Shown here: positions 24,570 to 32,668 of the stretch, in pieces
Layout of the letters: every line of letters begins with the position of its first letter
Position numbering within the stretch: the stretch's first letter is position 1
Source of the DNA: Caballeronia cordobensis
GTDB lineage: Bacteria > Pseudomonadota > Gammaproteobacteria > Burkholderiales > Burkholderiaceae
Length of the DNA stretch: 64,000 nt
Reading direction: 5' to 3'
Assembly (NCBI RefSeq): GCF_001544575.2
Contig: NZ_FCNY02000011.1
Coordinates: 1 to 64,000, forward strand
Position numbers and translations under genes: made by a program
Notes under the pieces: model-generated
Databases searched by the model: none
What the model was told of the DNA's origin: nothing
What the model saw: only the letters and a program-made list of their open reading frames with translations

Positions 24570-25811
24570 ATGGCTCAGGACGTGATCGTGCTCGGCGCGG
24601 GCATCGTGGGAGTAAGCGTCGCGCTGCATCTGCGGCAGCGCGGCTGGCAGGTGACGCTCGTCGATCGGCAGGCGCCCGGCGAAGCGACGAGCTTCGGCAA
24701 CGCGGGGCTGATCGAGGCGTCGTCGGTCGTGCCGTATGCGTTTCCGCGCGACTGGGGCACGGTCCTGAAGTTCGCGATGAACCGCTCGACCGCGCTGCGC
24801 TATGACCTGCGCTCGCTGCCCGCGTATGCGCCGTGGCTCGCGCGCTTCTGGTGGGAATCGGCGCCCGCGCGGCTCGCCGCCGCCGCGCGCGACATGCTGC
24901 CGCTCATCCGGCGCAGCGTGGCCGAGCACGAAGCGCTGATCTCGCGGGCCGGCCTCGCCGATCTCGTGCGGCCCACGGGCTGGCTGGAAGCCTATCGCTC
25001 GCGCGCGCAGTTCGAGCGCGAGGCGAGCGCATCAGAACGCATCGCGAGCGAGCACGGGCTCGGCATGAAGGTGCTCGATGCGGGCGCGCTGCATCGGCTG
25101 GAGGCGTCGCTCGATGGCGGCTACGCGGGCGCGATCCACTGGACGGACCCGCGCAGCGTCATCGATCCGGGCGCGTTGACGAAAGGCTACGCGGCGCTTT
25201 TCGAGCGCGAGGGCGGGCGCATCCTGACCGGCGACGCCGCGACGCTCGAACGCGCGGGAAGCGGCTGGCGCGTGATGACGGCAAGCGGACCGGTCGAGGC
25301 GCGGGCGGCGGTCGCGGCGCTCGGCGTCTGGTCCGGCGAACTGGCGCGCAAGTTGGGCTACCGCATGCCGCTCATGGCCAAGCGCGGCTATCACATGCAT
25401 TACGCAAGCGATGGACGCGCCGCGCTGTCGCGGCCCGTCGTCGATATCGAGCAGGGCTATGTGGTCGCGCCGATGCGGCGCGGCCTGCGTCTCACGACGG
25501 GCGTCGAGCTCGCCTGCAGCGGCAGGCCGCCCAGCCCCGTGCAACTCGAAAGGGCGGAGCGCATCGCGCGGCCGGTGTTCGGTCTCGGCGGGCGTATCGA
25601 CGCAGCGCCGTGGCTCGGTCTGCGGCCCTGCACGCCGGACATGCGCCCCGTGATCGGACCGGCGGAGCGCCACCCCGGTCTCTGGTTCGCGTTCGGACAC
25701 GCGCATCACGGGCTCACGCTCGGCCCCGTGACCGGCAGGCTTCTCGCGGAACTGATGGACGGCGAAGCGGGCTTTACCGATCCGCGTCCCTATCGCGCGG
25801 GAAGGTTCTAG
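24570..25811 (+). CDS. FAD-dependent D-amino-acid dehydrogenase (DadA/DauA-like)
   Basis: A 413-residue flavoprotein of the DAO family. The N-terminal FAD motif is VIVLGAGIVGVSVALHL and is followed by ATSFGNAGLIEASSVVPYAFP, characteristic of DadA. C-terminal residues GLRPCTPDMRPVIG and FGHAHHGLTLGPVTG are the second FAD-contact region. It should oxidise a D-amino acid (or a related secondary amine) to the 2-oxo acid. With the binding protein in front and the DauB- and DauR-like genes divergent, a basic D-amino acid such as D-arginine or D-lysine is a reasonable guess, not a conclusion. Confidence 0.85.
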   Translation: MAQDVIVLGAGIVGVSVALHLRQRGWQVTLVDRQAPGEATSFGNAGLIEASSVVPYAFPRDWGTVLKFAMNRSTALRYDLRSLPAYAPWLARFWWESAPARLAAAARDMLPLIRRSVAEHEALISRAGLADLVRPTGWLEAYRSRAQFEREASASERIASEHGLGMKVLDAGALHRLEASLDGGYAGAIHWTDPRSVIDPGALTKGYAALFEREGGRILTGDAATLERAGSGWRVMTASGPVEARAAVAALGVWSGELARKLGYRMPLMAKRGYHMHYASDGRAALSRPVVDIEQGYVVAPMRRGLRLTTGVELACSGRPPSPVQLERAERIARPVFGLGGRIDAAPWLGLRPCTPDMRPVIGPAERHPGLWFAFGHAHHGLTLGPVTGRLLAELMDGEAGFTDPRPYRAGRF

Positions 25812-25817
25812 CAGGCG

Positions 25818-27167
25818 TCAGCACAGATCCGCGGCTTCGCGGCGCTCGAACCGCCTCACGCCGCCGAGCACCGCTGAAAGCAGCGCGATCGCGACGAACA
25901 CGGTGGCGAGATTGAAAAACAGCCGCTCGACGGGCAGATGCAGCGACAGCAGCACGCCGCCGAGCAACGAGCCCGCGACCGAGCCGAGCTTGCCGACGCC
26001 GATCGCGGAGCCGACGCCCGTCGAGCGCAGCGTCGTCGGATAGACCATGCCGGACACGGCATAGAGCGCGAACTGGCTGCCGATCACGCACACGCCGCTC
26101 GCGAAGACGGCCGCGAAAAGCCAGGCGGTCGGCATCGGCATGCCGAGCGACGCGGCAATCGGGCAACCGGTGATCGCCAGCAACAGGATCACCCGCACGC
26201 CGAAGCGGTCGACACAGCGGGAGAGCGCCAGCGCGCCGATCGTGCCGCCCACCGGAAACATCATCGCGGCCTGCGCCGCGCGCGCCGGTTCGAGGGTGCT
26301 CATGCTGAAGAGAATCGGCAGCCAGTTCTGCAGGAAGTGCAGCGCGAGCGAGTTCAGGATGAAAATGGCCCACAGCAGCGGCGTCACCTTCGCGAGGCCG
26401 TTCTGAAACAGCGCGGCGGGCCGCACGCGCACGCGCGTTTCGTCGTCGATGACATAGCGCACCGCCTCGCCCTCCGCCTCTGCGCCGAGACGCCGCGCGA
26501 TGCGGCCAATGCGTCGCGGGTCGCGCCCGTTCATGATCAGAAAGCGGATCGATTCGGGCAGCAGCGCGAACGACGCGAGCGCCACCGCGATCGCCGCGAC
26601 GCCGCCCACCGTGAACAGCACGGGCCAGCCGAAGCGCGGCAGCAGCCACGACGCGACCGCCCCGCCGCCGCCCGCGCCGACCGAAAAGCCGGAAAACATC
26701 AACGTGATCCAGGTTGCGCGGCGGGCCTTCGGCGCGTATTCGGAAACGAGCGCGACGGTGTTCGGCACGACGCCGCCCATGCCGATGCCCGCGAGAAAGC
26801 GCAGCAGCGTCAGTTGTTCAAGCGAGTTCGCATAAGCGCACAGAAACGTTAGGATGCCGAACGAAAGCGATCCGTAGATGATCGTGAGCCGCCGGCCATA
26901 GCGGTCGCCGCTGACGCCGAGCAGCAGCGAGCCGACCAGCACGCCGAAGAGCCCGACGCCGAAAACGCGCCCGAAACCGGCCGCATTGGTGTGCCACGCA
27001 TGCATCAGCGCGGGCGCGGCGAAGGCGGCCGCGACCTGATCGTAGCCGTCGATCAGCACGATCAGGAAACACCATACGATCAGCATGAGCGGGAAACCGC
27101 CGAGCTTCTGACGCTCGATCAGCGCCGATACGTTGACGGTGGTCTCGGGTGCGGCAAAGGTGTTCAT
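25818..27167 (-). CDS. MFS transporter, aromatic acid:H+ symporter type, copy 1
   Basis: A 449-residue twelve-helix permease. Start 27167 has AAGGA eight bases upstream; the longer frame adds 23 residues. The first helix carries WCFLIVLIDGYDQVA, where the DGxD motif marks the AAHS (PcaK/BenK/MhpT) family, and the loop after helix 2 has GDRYGRRLTIIYG. It probably imports an aromatic or heteroaromatic carboxylate. It is a tandem paralogue of the next gene, 90 bases away on the same strand, and its stop is six bases from the convergent DadA-like gene. Confidence 0.9.
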   Translation of the reverse strand: MNTFAAPETTVNVSALIERQKLGGFPLMLIVWCFLIVLIDGYDQVAAAFAAPALMHAWHTNAAGFGRVFGVGLFGVLVGSLLLGVSGDRYGRRLTIIYGSLSFGILTFLCAYANSLEQLTLLRFLAGIGMGGVVPNTVALVSEYAPKARRATWITLMFSGFSVGAGGGGAVASWLLPRFGWPVLFTVGGVAAIAVALASFALLPESIRFLIMNGRDPRRIGRIARRLGAEAEGEAVRYVIDDETRVRVRPAALFQNGLAKVTPLLWAIFILNSLALHFLQNWLPILFSMSTLEPARAAQAAMMFPVGGTIGALALSRCVDRFGVRVILLLAITGCPIAASLGMPMPTAWLFAAVFASGVCVIGSQFALYAVSGMVYPTTLRSTGVGSAIGVGKLGSVAGSLLGGVLLSLHLPVERLFFNLATVFVAIALLSAVLGGVRRFERREAADLC

Positions 27168-27257
27168 CGTCCGGTCCTTATGGTTAGTTTTCCGAAACAA
27201 TGGCGTATCCATGAAAACGCCGCCGCGCGCAGGCACGGCGGCGCGGCGGCTGCGAAA

Positions 27258-28631
27258 TTACGAGTCCTGGACCAGCGAACCCTGCGCCGGCTTGACCGCG
27301 CGCTCTTCGCCGAAGCGCGTGCGGTAAAGCAGCGCGAGGATCGTCGAGAACACGGCGGCGATGAGGAACAGCAGCGACGCGCCGTAGAACAGTTGCGTGA
27401 TCGGCAGATGCATCGAAAGCAGCAGGCCGCCGATTACCGGTCCGGACACCGAGCCGATCTTGCCCACCGAAATCGCGCTGCCGACGCCCGCCGAGCGGAA
27501 CGAGGTCGGATAGATCATGCCGGCCACCGCGTACAGGCCGTACTGCGCGCCCACCACGCAAAAGCCGGTGGCGAACACCGCGAGCATGAGCCAGCCCTGC
27601 GACGCGCCGTGACCGAGCGAGGCGACCACCGGAAGACCGATGACCGGCAGCGAGATGATCGCCGCGACGCCATGACGGTCGACGAAACGGCACAGCACCA
27701 GACCGCCGATCACGCCGCCCACCGAGAACATCATCGTGATGAGGCCCGCGCCGCGCGGATCGATGCCCATGCCTTCCATCAGGATCGGCAGCCAGTTCTG
27801 CAGGAAATAGAGCGCCATCGAGTTCACGATGAACACGATCCACAGCAGCGGCGTGATCGCCGCGAGGCCGTCGGAGAAAATCAGCTTCAGCACGAAGCGC
27901 TGCTTTTCGCGCACTTCGCCGGGCACGAACAGCGCATCGGCGGGAATCTTCAGTTCGGGACGCAGGCGCGTCATGAGTTTGCGCAACATCTGCGGATCGC
28001 GCTGGCGGATCACGAGCAGCTTCGCGGATTCAGGCAGCGTGAAGATCAGCAGCACCGCGACGAGCAGCGAGCCGACGCCGCCGACCGCGAACATGACCGG
28101 CCAGCCGAAGCGATGAATCAGCGCCGACGACACCGCGCCGCCCGAGCCCGCGCCGATCGAGAAGCCCGAGAACATCAGCGTGACCCACGTCGCGCGCAGG
28201 CGCTTCGGCGCGTATTCCGCGACCAGCGCGACCGAATTCGGCACCACGCCGCCCATGCCGATGCCGGCCAGAAAGCGCAGCAGCATCAATTCCTGAAGCG
28301 ACGTCACCCACACCGAAGCCCAGGTCAGCGCGCCGAAGAAGAAACTGCCGATGATGATCGCCTTCTTGCGCCCGAGCCGGTCGCCGAGATAGCCGAAGAT
28401 GAACGAGCCGATCAGCGTGCCGAGCAGCCCCGCGCCGAACACGGGGCCGAAGCCGCCGCGCGCGACGTGCCAGTCCTTGATGATGGCGGGCGCGGCGAAC
28501 GACACGGCCGTCTGATCGTAGCCGTCCATCAGCATGATGAGAAAGCACCAGAAGAGCAGCCCGGCGGCGAAGCGTCCCGTCTTCTGCTCTTCTACCAGTG
28601 TCGCGATGTTGAAAGTCCGGTCTGCTTGCAT
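27258..28631 (-). CDS. MFS transporter, aromatic acid:H+ symporter type, copy 2
   Basis: A 457-residue paralogue of the preceding permease, sharing FLAGIGMGGVVPN, TLMFSGFS and FALYAV/YGLYAV segments. It has LMDGYDQTAVSFAAPAI in helix 1 and GDRLGRKKAIIIG in the first cytoplasmic loop. Start 28631 is chosen because the family N-terminus (MQADRTFNIATLVEEQ) begins there. Together with the porin just upstream in orientation and the catabolic operon at 30-42 kb it probably forms the uptake side of the aromatic acid pathway. Two diverged copies may have different substrates. Confidence 0.9.
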   Translation of the reverse strand: MQADRTFNIATLVEEQKTGRFAAGLLFWCFLIMLMDGYDQTAVSFAAPAIIKDWHVARGGFGPVFGAGLLGTLIGSFIFGYLGDRLGRKKAIIIGSFFFGALTWASVWVTSLQELMLLRFLAGIGMGGVVPNSVALVAEYAPKRLRATWVTLMFSGFSIGAGSGGAVSSALIHRFGWPVMFAVGGVGSLLVAVLLIFTLPESAKLLVIRQRDPQMLRKLMTRLRPELKIPADALFVPGEVREKQRFVLKLIFSDGLAAITPLLWIVFIVNSMALYFLQNWLPILMEGMGIDPRGAGLITMMFSVGGVIGGLVLCRFVDRHGVAAIISLPVIGLPVVASLGHGASQGWLMLAVFATGFCVVGAQYGLYAVAGMIYPTSFRSAGVGSAISVGKIGSVSGPVIGGLLLSMHLPITQLFYGASLLFLIAAVFSTILALLYRTRFGEERAVKPAQGSLVQDS

Positions 28632-28794
28632 GTAGGTCCCATTTACCACTCGTGACGGCGCCGCGGCCGGAGCCATAATATAAGAGGCGGCCCCGCGCGG
28701 CTCAATCAAAAAGAAACGATGAAGCGATCGAAATAAGTGAAGAATCCGCCCCGCGCGCCCGATCGCTTCCTGCCTGCGCTGCGTCTTCGGCTCG

Positions 28795-29886
28795 TCAGAA
28801 CATGTGATTGACCCCGATGCGCGCCACCGTCTGGCTGCCGGTCGACGAAGGCTGATAGCCGAATTGCGCGGCGTGCGCGCCTGGCCCCGACGCGCGTTGC
28901 AGGCCCACGCCCGCATAGACCTGCGTGCGCTTGGACAGATAATCGGTCAGGAACAGGTTGTACTGGTTGATCGTGAGCCCCTGAAACAGCGAGTGATTCA
29001 CGGACAGCCCGAGGATGAAGAACCCCAGGTTGCCGACCAGCTCCGTGTTCACGCCCGCCTGATAGTTGTTCAGCGTGGCCGAGCCGCGCGCGTTCTCGAG
29101 CTTCACGCCGGAATACGTGACGTGCGGCGTGAAGATGCCGATCTTCAGCGAAGCCCCCGCCGCGAGCGTGCTGTAACGGCTCGCGTTGAACATCGTGCCC
29201 TGCCGCAGCGGCTGGCCGAGCAGCGAATTCAGGCTGAAGGTGCCGAAGATGTCGGCGGTACGGTTATGGGACATCGTGTACGCGATGCCGAAGTTCACCG
29301 TGCCGCTCGAATACTGCCCGCCGACGCTGTACTGGCGCCCCGCGCTGAAGTCGCCGGCCTGATTGCCGAACGCGTTCATCGCGCCCAGCTGGAAGCCGTG
29401 GAAGTTGATCGTCTCGTACTTCACCGCGTTGTTGAGCGCGTGCGTGTTCGCGAGGCCGTCGAGATTGCCGGGCGTGTAGTACGACGAGATGCCCGGCACC
29501 GAATTATTCAGCCGCCCGACATACTGATAGATGTAATCGTTGATGTTCCCGAAGCTCAGCGACCCCCAGCGGTCGTTCGAGAGGCCCACGTAGGCGTCGC
29601 GATTGAAGAAGCTGGTCGGGTTGATCTGCGCGCCGTTGTTGCTCAGAAAGCCGGATTCGAGCCGCGCGAACGCCGAGTTGCCGCCGCCCAGGTCCTCCTT
29701 GATCAACAGTCCCCAGCGATCCGGCTGACGCTTGCCGGCCGATTCCTGGTACAGGTGTTTGCCCTGCGAGTTCGACACGAAATCGACGCCCAGGTCGATG
29801 CTCCCATACAGCGTCACGGACGACTGCGCCCACGCGGGGCCAGCCAGGATCGCGGCGCAGCCGCCGACGAGCAGACAAGTTCTCAA
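28795..29886 (-). CDS. Outer-membrane porin (OmpC family), 1 of 4
   Basis: A 363-residue porin with a cleavable signal (LLVGGCAAILAGPAWA) and the mature start QSSVTLYGSIDLGVDF typical of Burkholderiaceae trimeric porins. Alternating hydrophobic beta-strands run through the protein, which ends in a C-terminal Phe (GVNHMF), the outer-membrane insertion signal. It is divergent from the UbiX-like gene and lies beside the two aromatic-acid permeases, so it may be the entry pore for their substrate. Confidence 0.9.
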   Translation of the reverse strand: MRTCLLVGGCAAILAGPAWAQSSVTLYGSIDLGVDFVSNSQGKHLYQESAGKRQPDRWGLLIKEDLGGGNSAFARLESGFLSNNGAQINPTSFFNRDAYVGLSNDRWGSLSFGNINDYIYQYVGRLNNSVPGISSYYTPGNLDGLANTHALNNAVKYETINFHGFQLGAMNAFGNQAGDFSAGRQYSVGGQYSSGTVNFGIAYTMSHNRTADIFGTFSLNSLLGQPLRQGTMFNASRYSTLAAGASLKIGIFTPHVTYSGVKLENARGSATLNNYQAGVNTELVGNLGFFILGLSVNHSLFQGLTINQYNLFLTDYLSKRTQVYAGVGLQRASGPGAHAAQFGYQPSSTGSQTVARIGVNHMF

Positions 29887-30151
29887 CCGAAGTCTCCAAT
29901 TTTTTATCGTTGGCCGGTCGCTCGCCGGCGCCGGCTTATTGCATCGCTTTGTCCCGATGCGGAACCGAGTTTAACCACTCCGATTCGGGTTTTGAATCAC
30001 GAGTTATTTATCAATCAATCGAACATCCTGATTATTCACTCAGGGTATTTACTCATCGATTCCAAAAAAGCACATAAGTCATTCGACATAACGAATCGCC
30101 GTGCTAACATCCGCGACGTTTAATTCATCACCGTTGAACCGGAGAGCACAG
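29887..30151. promoter_or_regulatory. Divergent promoter region, porin / UbiX operon
   Basis: A 265-base A/T-rich gap, in contrast to the GC-rich genes either side. It contains GATTC-N7-GAATC (29982-29998) and ATTCG-N6-CGAAT (30081-30096), the latter ending 55 bases before the UbiX-like start. These are candidate operator sites for the pathway regulator. No open reading frame of note lies here. Confidence 0.4.
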
Positions 30152-30730
30152 ATGCATTTCAGCGCAGTACAGCCCAGGCGCATGATCGTGGGCATAAGCG
30201 GCGCATCGGGCGTCGTCTACGGTGTCCGGCTGCTGCAGTTGCTCAGGCAGCTCGACATCGAATCGCATCTGGTGATGAGCCGCTCCGCGCAGGTCACGCT
30301 CGCGCACGAGTCGCCGTACAGCGTCGCCGACGTCCGCGCGCTCGCCACGGTCACGTACCCGAACACGGATATCGGCGCGGCGATTTCGAGCGGATCGTTC
30401 CCCGTGATGGGCATGATCGTCGCGCCCTGCTCGATCCGCACGCTCTCGGAAATCGCCACGGGCGTAACGAGCGGCCTGCTTTCGCGCGCCGCGGACGTCA
30501 CGCTCAAGGAGCGCCGCCGGCTCGTGCTGATGGTTCGGGAAACGCCGCTGCATCTGGGCCACTTGCGCAGCATGACGAGCGTGACCGAAGCCGGAGCAAT
30601 CGTCTATCCGCCGGTGCCGGCATTCTACGCGAACCCCGAATCGCTCGACGAAATGGTCGATCACACTCTCGGGCGCGTGCTCGATCTGTTCGGCATCGAA
30701 TCCTCGGTCGTGCATCGCTGGGGCATGTGA
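30152..30730 (+). CDS. UbiX-like flavin prenyltransferase
   Basis: A 192-residue flavoprotein. Start ATG 30152 with GGAGAG nearby; 17 upstream residues of the longest frame are dropped. The FMN-binding GISGASGVVYG is at the N-terminus. SSGSFPVMGMIVAPCS and KERRRLVLMVRETPLH carry residues that in UbiX bind FMN and dimethylallyl phosphate. UbiX makes prenylated FMN, the cofactor of UbiD-type decarboxylases, and a UbiD homologue lies at the far end of the same gene series (39745). A pathway-dedicated UbiX/UbiD pair is therefore likely. Confidence 0.9.
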   Translation: MHFSAVQPRRMIVGISGASGVVYGVRLLQLLRQLDIESHLVMSRSAQVTLAHESPYSVADVRALATVTYPNTDIGAAISSGSFPVMGMIVAPCSIRTLSEIATGVTSGLLSRAADVTLKERRRLVLMVRETPLHLGHLRSMTSVTEAGAIVYPPVPAFYANPESLDEMVDHTLGRVLDLFGIESSVVHRWGM

Positions 30731-30755
30731 GATTCATGCGCGTATTCATCGCGCA

Positions 30756-30881
30756 TTATCAATTTTCATCGATAACTCATTCGAATTCTTTTGCTTCTTT
30801 AGCGGCTGGCGTTCATTTAAAGTGGTTCCGTTTCAAAGCGAAACCCCATTTAAAAGATTTATCGATCGAATGATAAATCTT
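30756..30881. promoter_or_regulatory. Two GATAA-type dyads before the flavin monooxygenase
   Basis: In the 196-base gap after the UbiX-like gene lie TTATC-N10-GATAA (30756-30775) and the longer perfect repeat AAGATTTATC-N8-GATAAATCTT (30854-30881), ending 45 bases before the start codon at 30927. The gap is A/T-rich, so this is probably an internal promoter with operator sites. The shared GATAA half-site suggests one regulator. Confidence 0.5.
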
Positions 30882-30926
30882 CTCGATAAGAGATAGCGTC
30901 AAATACGAAAGAGGTCGAAAGGTCGA

Positions 30927-32114
30927 ATGAAGATCGTCATTGCAGGGGCCGGTATCGGCGGTTTGACGGCGGGAGCCGCATTATCGAAAGCGGGCTTTCA
31001 CGTCACTATTCTCGAACAGGCCAAAGCCCTCGGGGAAATCGGCGCGGGCGTGCAACTCAGCCCGAACGCCACGCGCGTGCTTTACCGTCTCGGCGTCGGT
31101 GAGCGCCTCGAAGGTCTCGCGTGCGAGCCGCCCGGCAAGCGCGTGCGTCTCTGGAACACGGGGCAGACCTGGCCGCTCTTCGATCTCGGCGCGGCGTCGC
31201 GCGAAGTGTATGGCTTCCCCTATCTGACCGTGCACCGCGCGGATCTCCACGAAGCGCTCGTCGATGCCGTGCGTGCGTATCGGCCGGATGCGATCCGGCT
31301 CGATCACAAGGTCGAGTCGATCGTGCAGAAGGACGGCAAGGTCGAAGTGCAGACCGTCTCGGGCGCGACCTTCGAAGCCGACCTGCTGATCGGCGCAGAC
31401 GGCGTGCACTCGCGCGTGCGCCGCGCGCTCTTCGGCGCGGACGAGCCCGTCTATTCGGGCGTGATGGCCTGGCGCGGCGTGATCGACGCCTCGAAGCTGC
31501 CCGAGCATCTGCGCACGCCCTACGGCACGAACTGGGTCGGGCCCGGCGCGCATGTCATCCACTATCCGCTGCGCGGCAACAAGCTCGTCAACTTCGTCGG
31601 CGCGGTGGAGCGCGACGGCTGGCAGGTCGAGTCGTGGTCGGAGCGCGGCACGCTCGACGAATGTCTCGCCGATTTCGCGGGCTGGCATGAAGACGTGCGC
31701 ACGATGATCTCGGCCATCGACGTGCCCTACAAATGGGCGCTCATGATCCGCGAGCCGATGACGCGCTGGACCTCGGGCAACGCCACGCTGCTCGGCGACG
31801 CCTGCCATCCCACGCTGCCGTTCCTCGCGCAGGGCGCGGGCATGGCGCTCGAAGACGGCTATCTGATCGCGCGCTGCCTCGCGCGCCACGCGGACGACCT
31901 GCCGCACGCGCTCGAACGCTACGAGTCGCTGCGTCTGGAGCGCACGTCGCGCATCGTGCGCGGCTCGGCGGCAAACACGAAGCGCTTCCACAATCCCGCG
32001 CTCGCCCATGCGGAAGGCGCGGCGGAGTACGTCGATCGCGAGTGGAGCGAAGAGCGCGTGAAGGAACGCTACAACTGGCTGTTCGAATACGACGTCGATA
32101 CCGTCGAAGTCTGA
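30927..32114 (+). CDS. FAD-dependent aromatic monooxygenase (3-hydroxybenzoate 6-hydroxylase type)
   Basis: A 395-residue group A flavin hydroxylase. FAD motifs are IAGAGIGGLTAGAAL at the N-terminus, the DG motif LLIGADGVHSRVR (about residue 152) and GDACHPTLPFLAQGAGMALED (about 290). Closest known types are 3-hydroxybenzoate 6-hydroxylase, salicylate hydroxylase and 6-hydroxynicotinate 3-monooxygenase, which add an OH to (and sometimes decarboxylate) a hydroxylated ring acid using NAD(P)H and O2. No gentisate dioxygenase is nearby, so the product is probably not routed through the usual gentisate pathway. Preceded by a probable own promoter. Confidence 0.88.
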   Translation: MKIVIAGAGIGGLTAGAALSKAGFHVTILEQAKALGEIGAGVQLSPNATRVLYRLGVGERLEGLACEPPGKRVRLWNTGQTWPLFDLGAASREVYGFPYLTVHRADLHEALVDAVRAYRPDAIRLDHKVESIVQKDGKVEVQTVSGATFEADLLIGADGVHSRVRRALFGADEPVYSGVMAWRGVIDASKLPEHLRTPYGTNWVGPGAHVIHYPLRGNKLVNFVGAVERDGWQVESWSERGTLDECLADFAGWHEDVRTMISAIDVPYKWALMIREPMTRWTSGNATLLGDACHPTLPFLAQGAGMALEDGYLIARCLARHADDLPHALERYESLRLERTSRIVRGSAANTKRFHNPALAHAEGAAEYVDREWSEERVKERYNWLFEYDVDTVEV

Positions 32115-32134
32115 GCGCATCAAGGAGACACCGC

Positions 32135-32668
32135 ATGTCCGACTATCTGCCGCCCGTGCGCGGCCTGCATCATTTCGCGTGGCGTTGCCGCAATGCCGAG
32201 GAAACGCGCCACTTCTACGAGGACATCCTCGGACTGCCGCTGGTTCATCTGATCCGTCTCGACCGCGTGCCGAGCACGGGCGAATATTGCCCTTACGTGC
32301 ATCTGTTCTTCGAGATGGCGGACGGCTCGAATATCGCCTTCTTCGATCTCGGCGACGGCACGGCCGCCGAGCCTTCGCCGAACACGCCGGCATGGGTGAA
32401 CCACATCGCCCTGCGCCTCGCCACGCTCGACGAGCTCGAAACCATGAAGCAGCGTCTCGTGGATCACGGCATCGAGGTGCTGGGCGTCACCGATCATCAC
32501 TTCGTGCGCTCGATCTATTTCTTCGATCCGAACGGCCTGCGGCTGGAACTGACGGTGCCGGTCGCGCCGCCTGACACGCTCGCTTCGTACCGGAAGGAAG
32601 CGCATGCCGGGCTCGACGCGTGGACCGAATCGCGCAAGCTCGCCGCATCGGAGACCCACGACGCATGA
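32135..32668 (+). CDS. VOC-superfamily metalloprotein, candidate ring-cleaving dioxygenase
   Basis: A 177-residue vicinal-oxygen-chelate protein with AAGGAG before the ATG. The likely 2-His-1-Glu metal site is visible: His in GLHHFAWRC (about residue 11), His in WVNHIALRL (about 90), Glu in GLRLELTV (about 134). That triad is used by extradiol dioxygenases as well as by glyalase-type isomerases. Its place between a ring hydroxylase and fumarylacetoacetase makes ring cleavage or isomerisation of the cleavage product the best guesses. It overlaps the next gene by four bases. Confidence 0.75.
   Translation: MSDYLPPVRGLHHFAWRCRNAEETRHFYEDILGLPLVHLIRLDRVPSTGEYCPYVHLFFEMADGSNIAFFDLGDGTAAEPSPNTPAWVNHIALRLATLDELETMKQRLVDHGIEVLGVTDHHFVRSIYFFDPNGLRLELTVPVAPPDTLASYRKEAHAGLDAWTESRKLAASETHDA

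Noticed and set aside
26991..28655. Plus-strand frame of 554 codons opposite the MFS gene
   Set aside because: Composition is Arg/His/Gln repeats with no domain, and the minus-strand MFS protein is clearly real.
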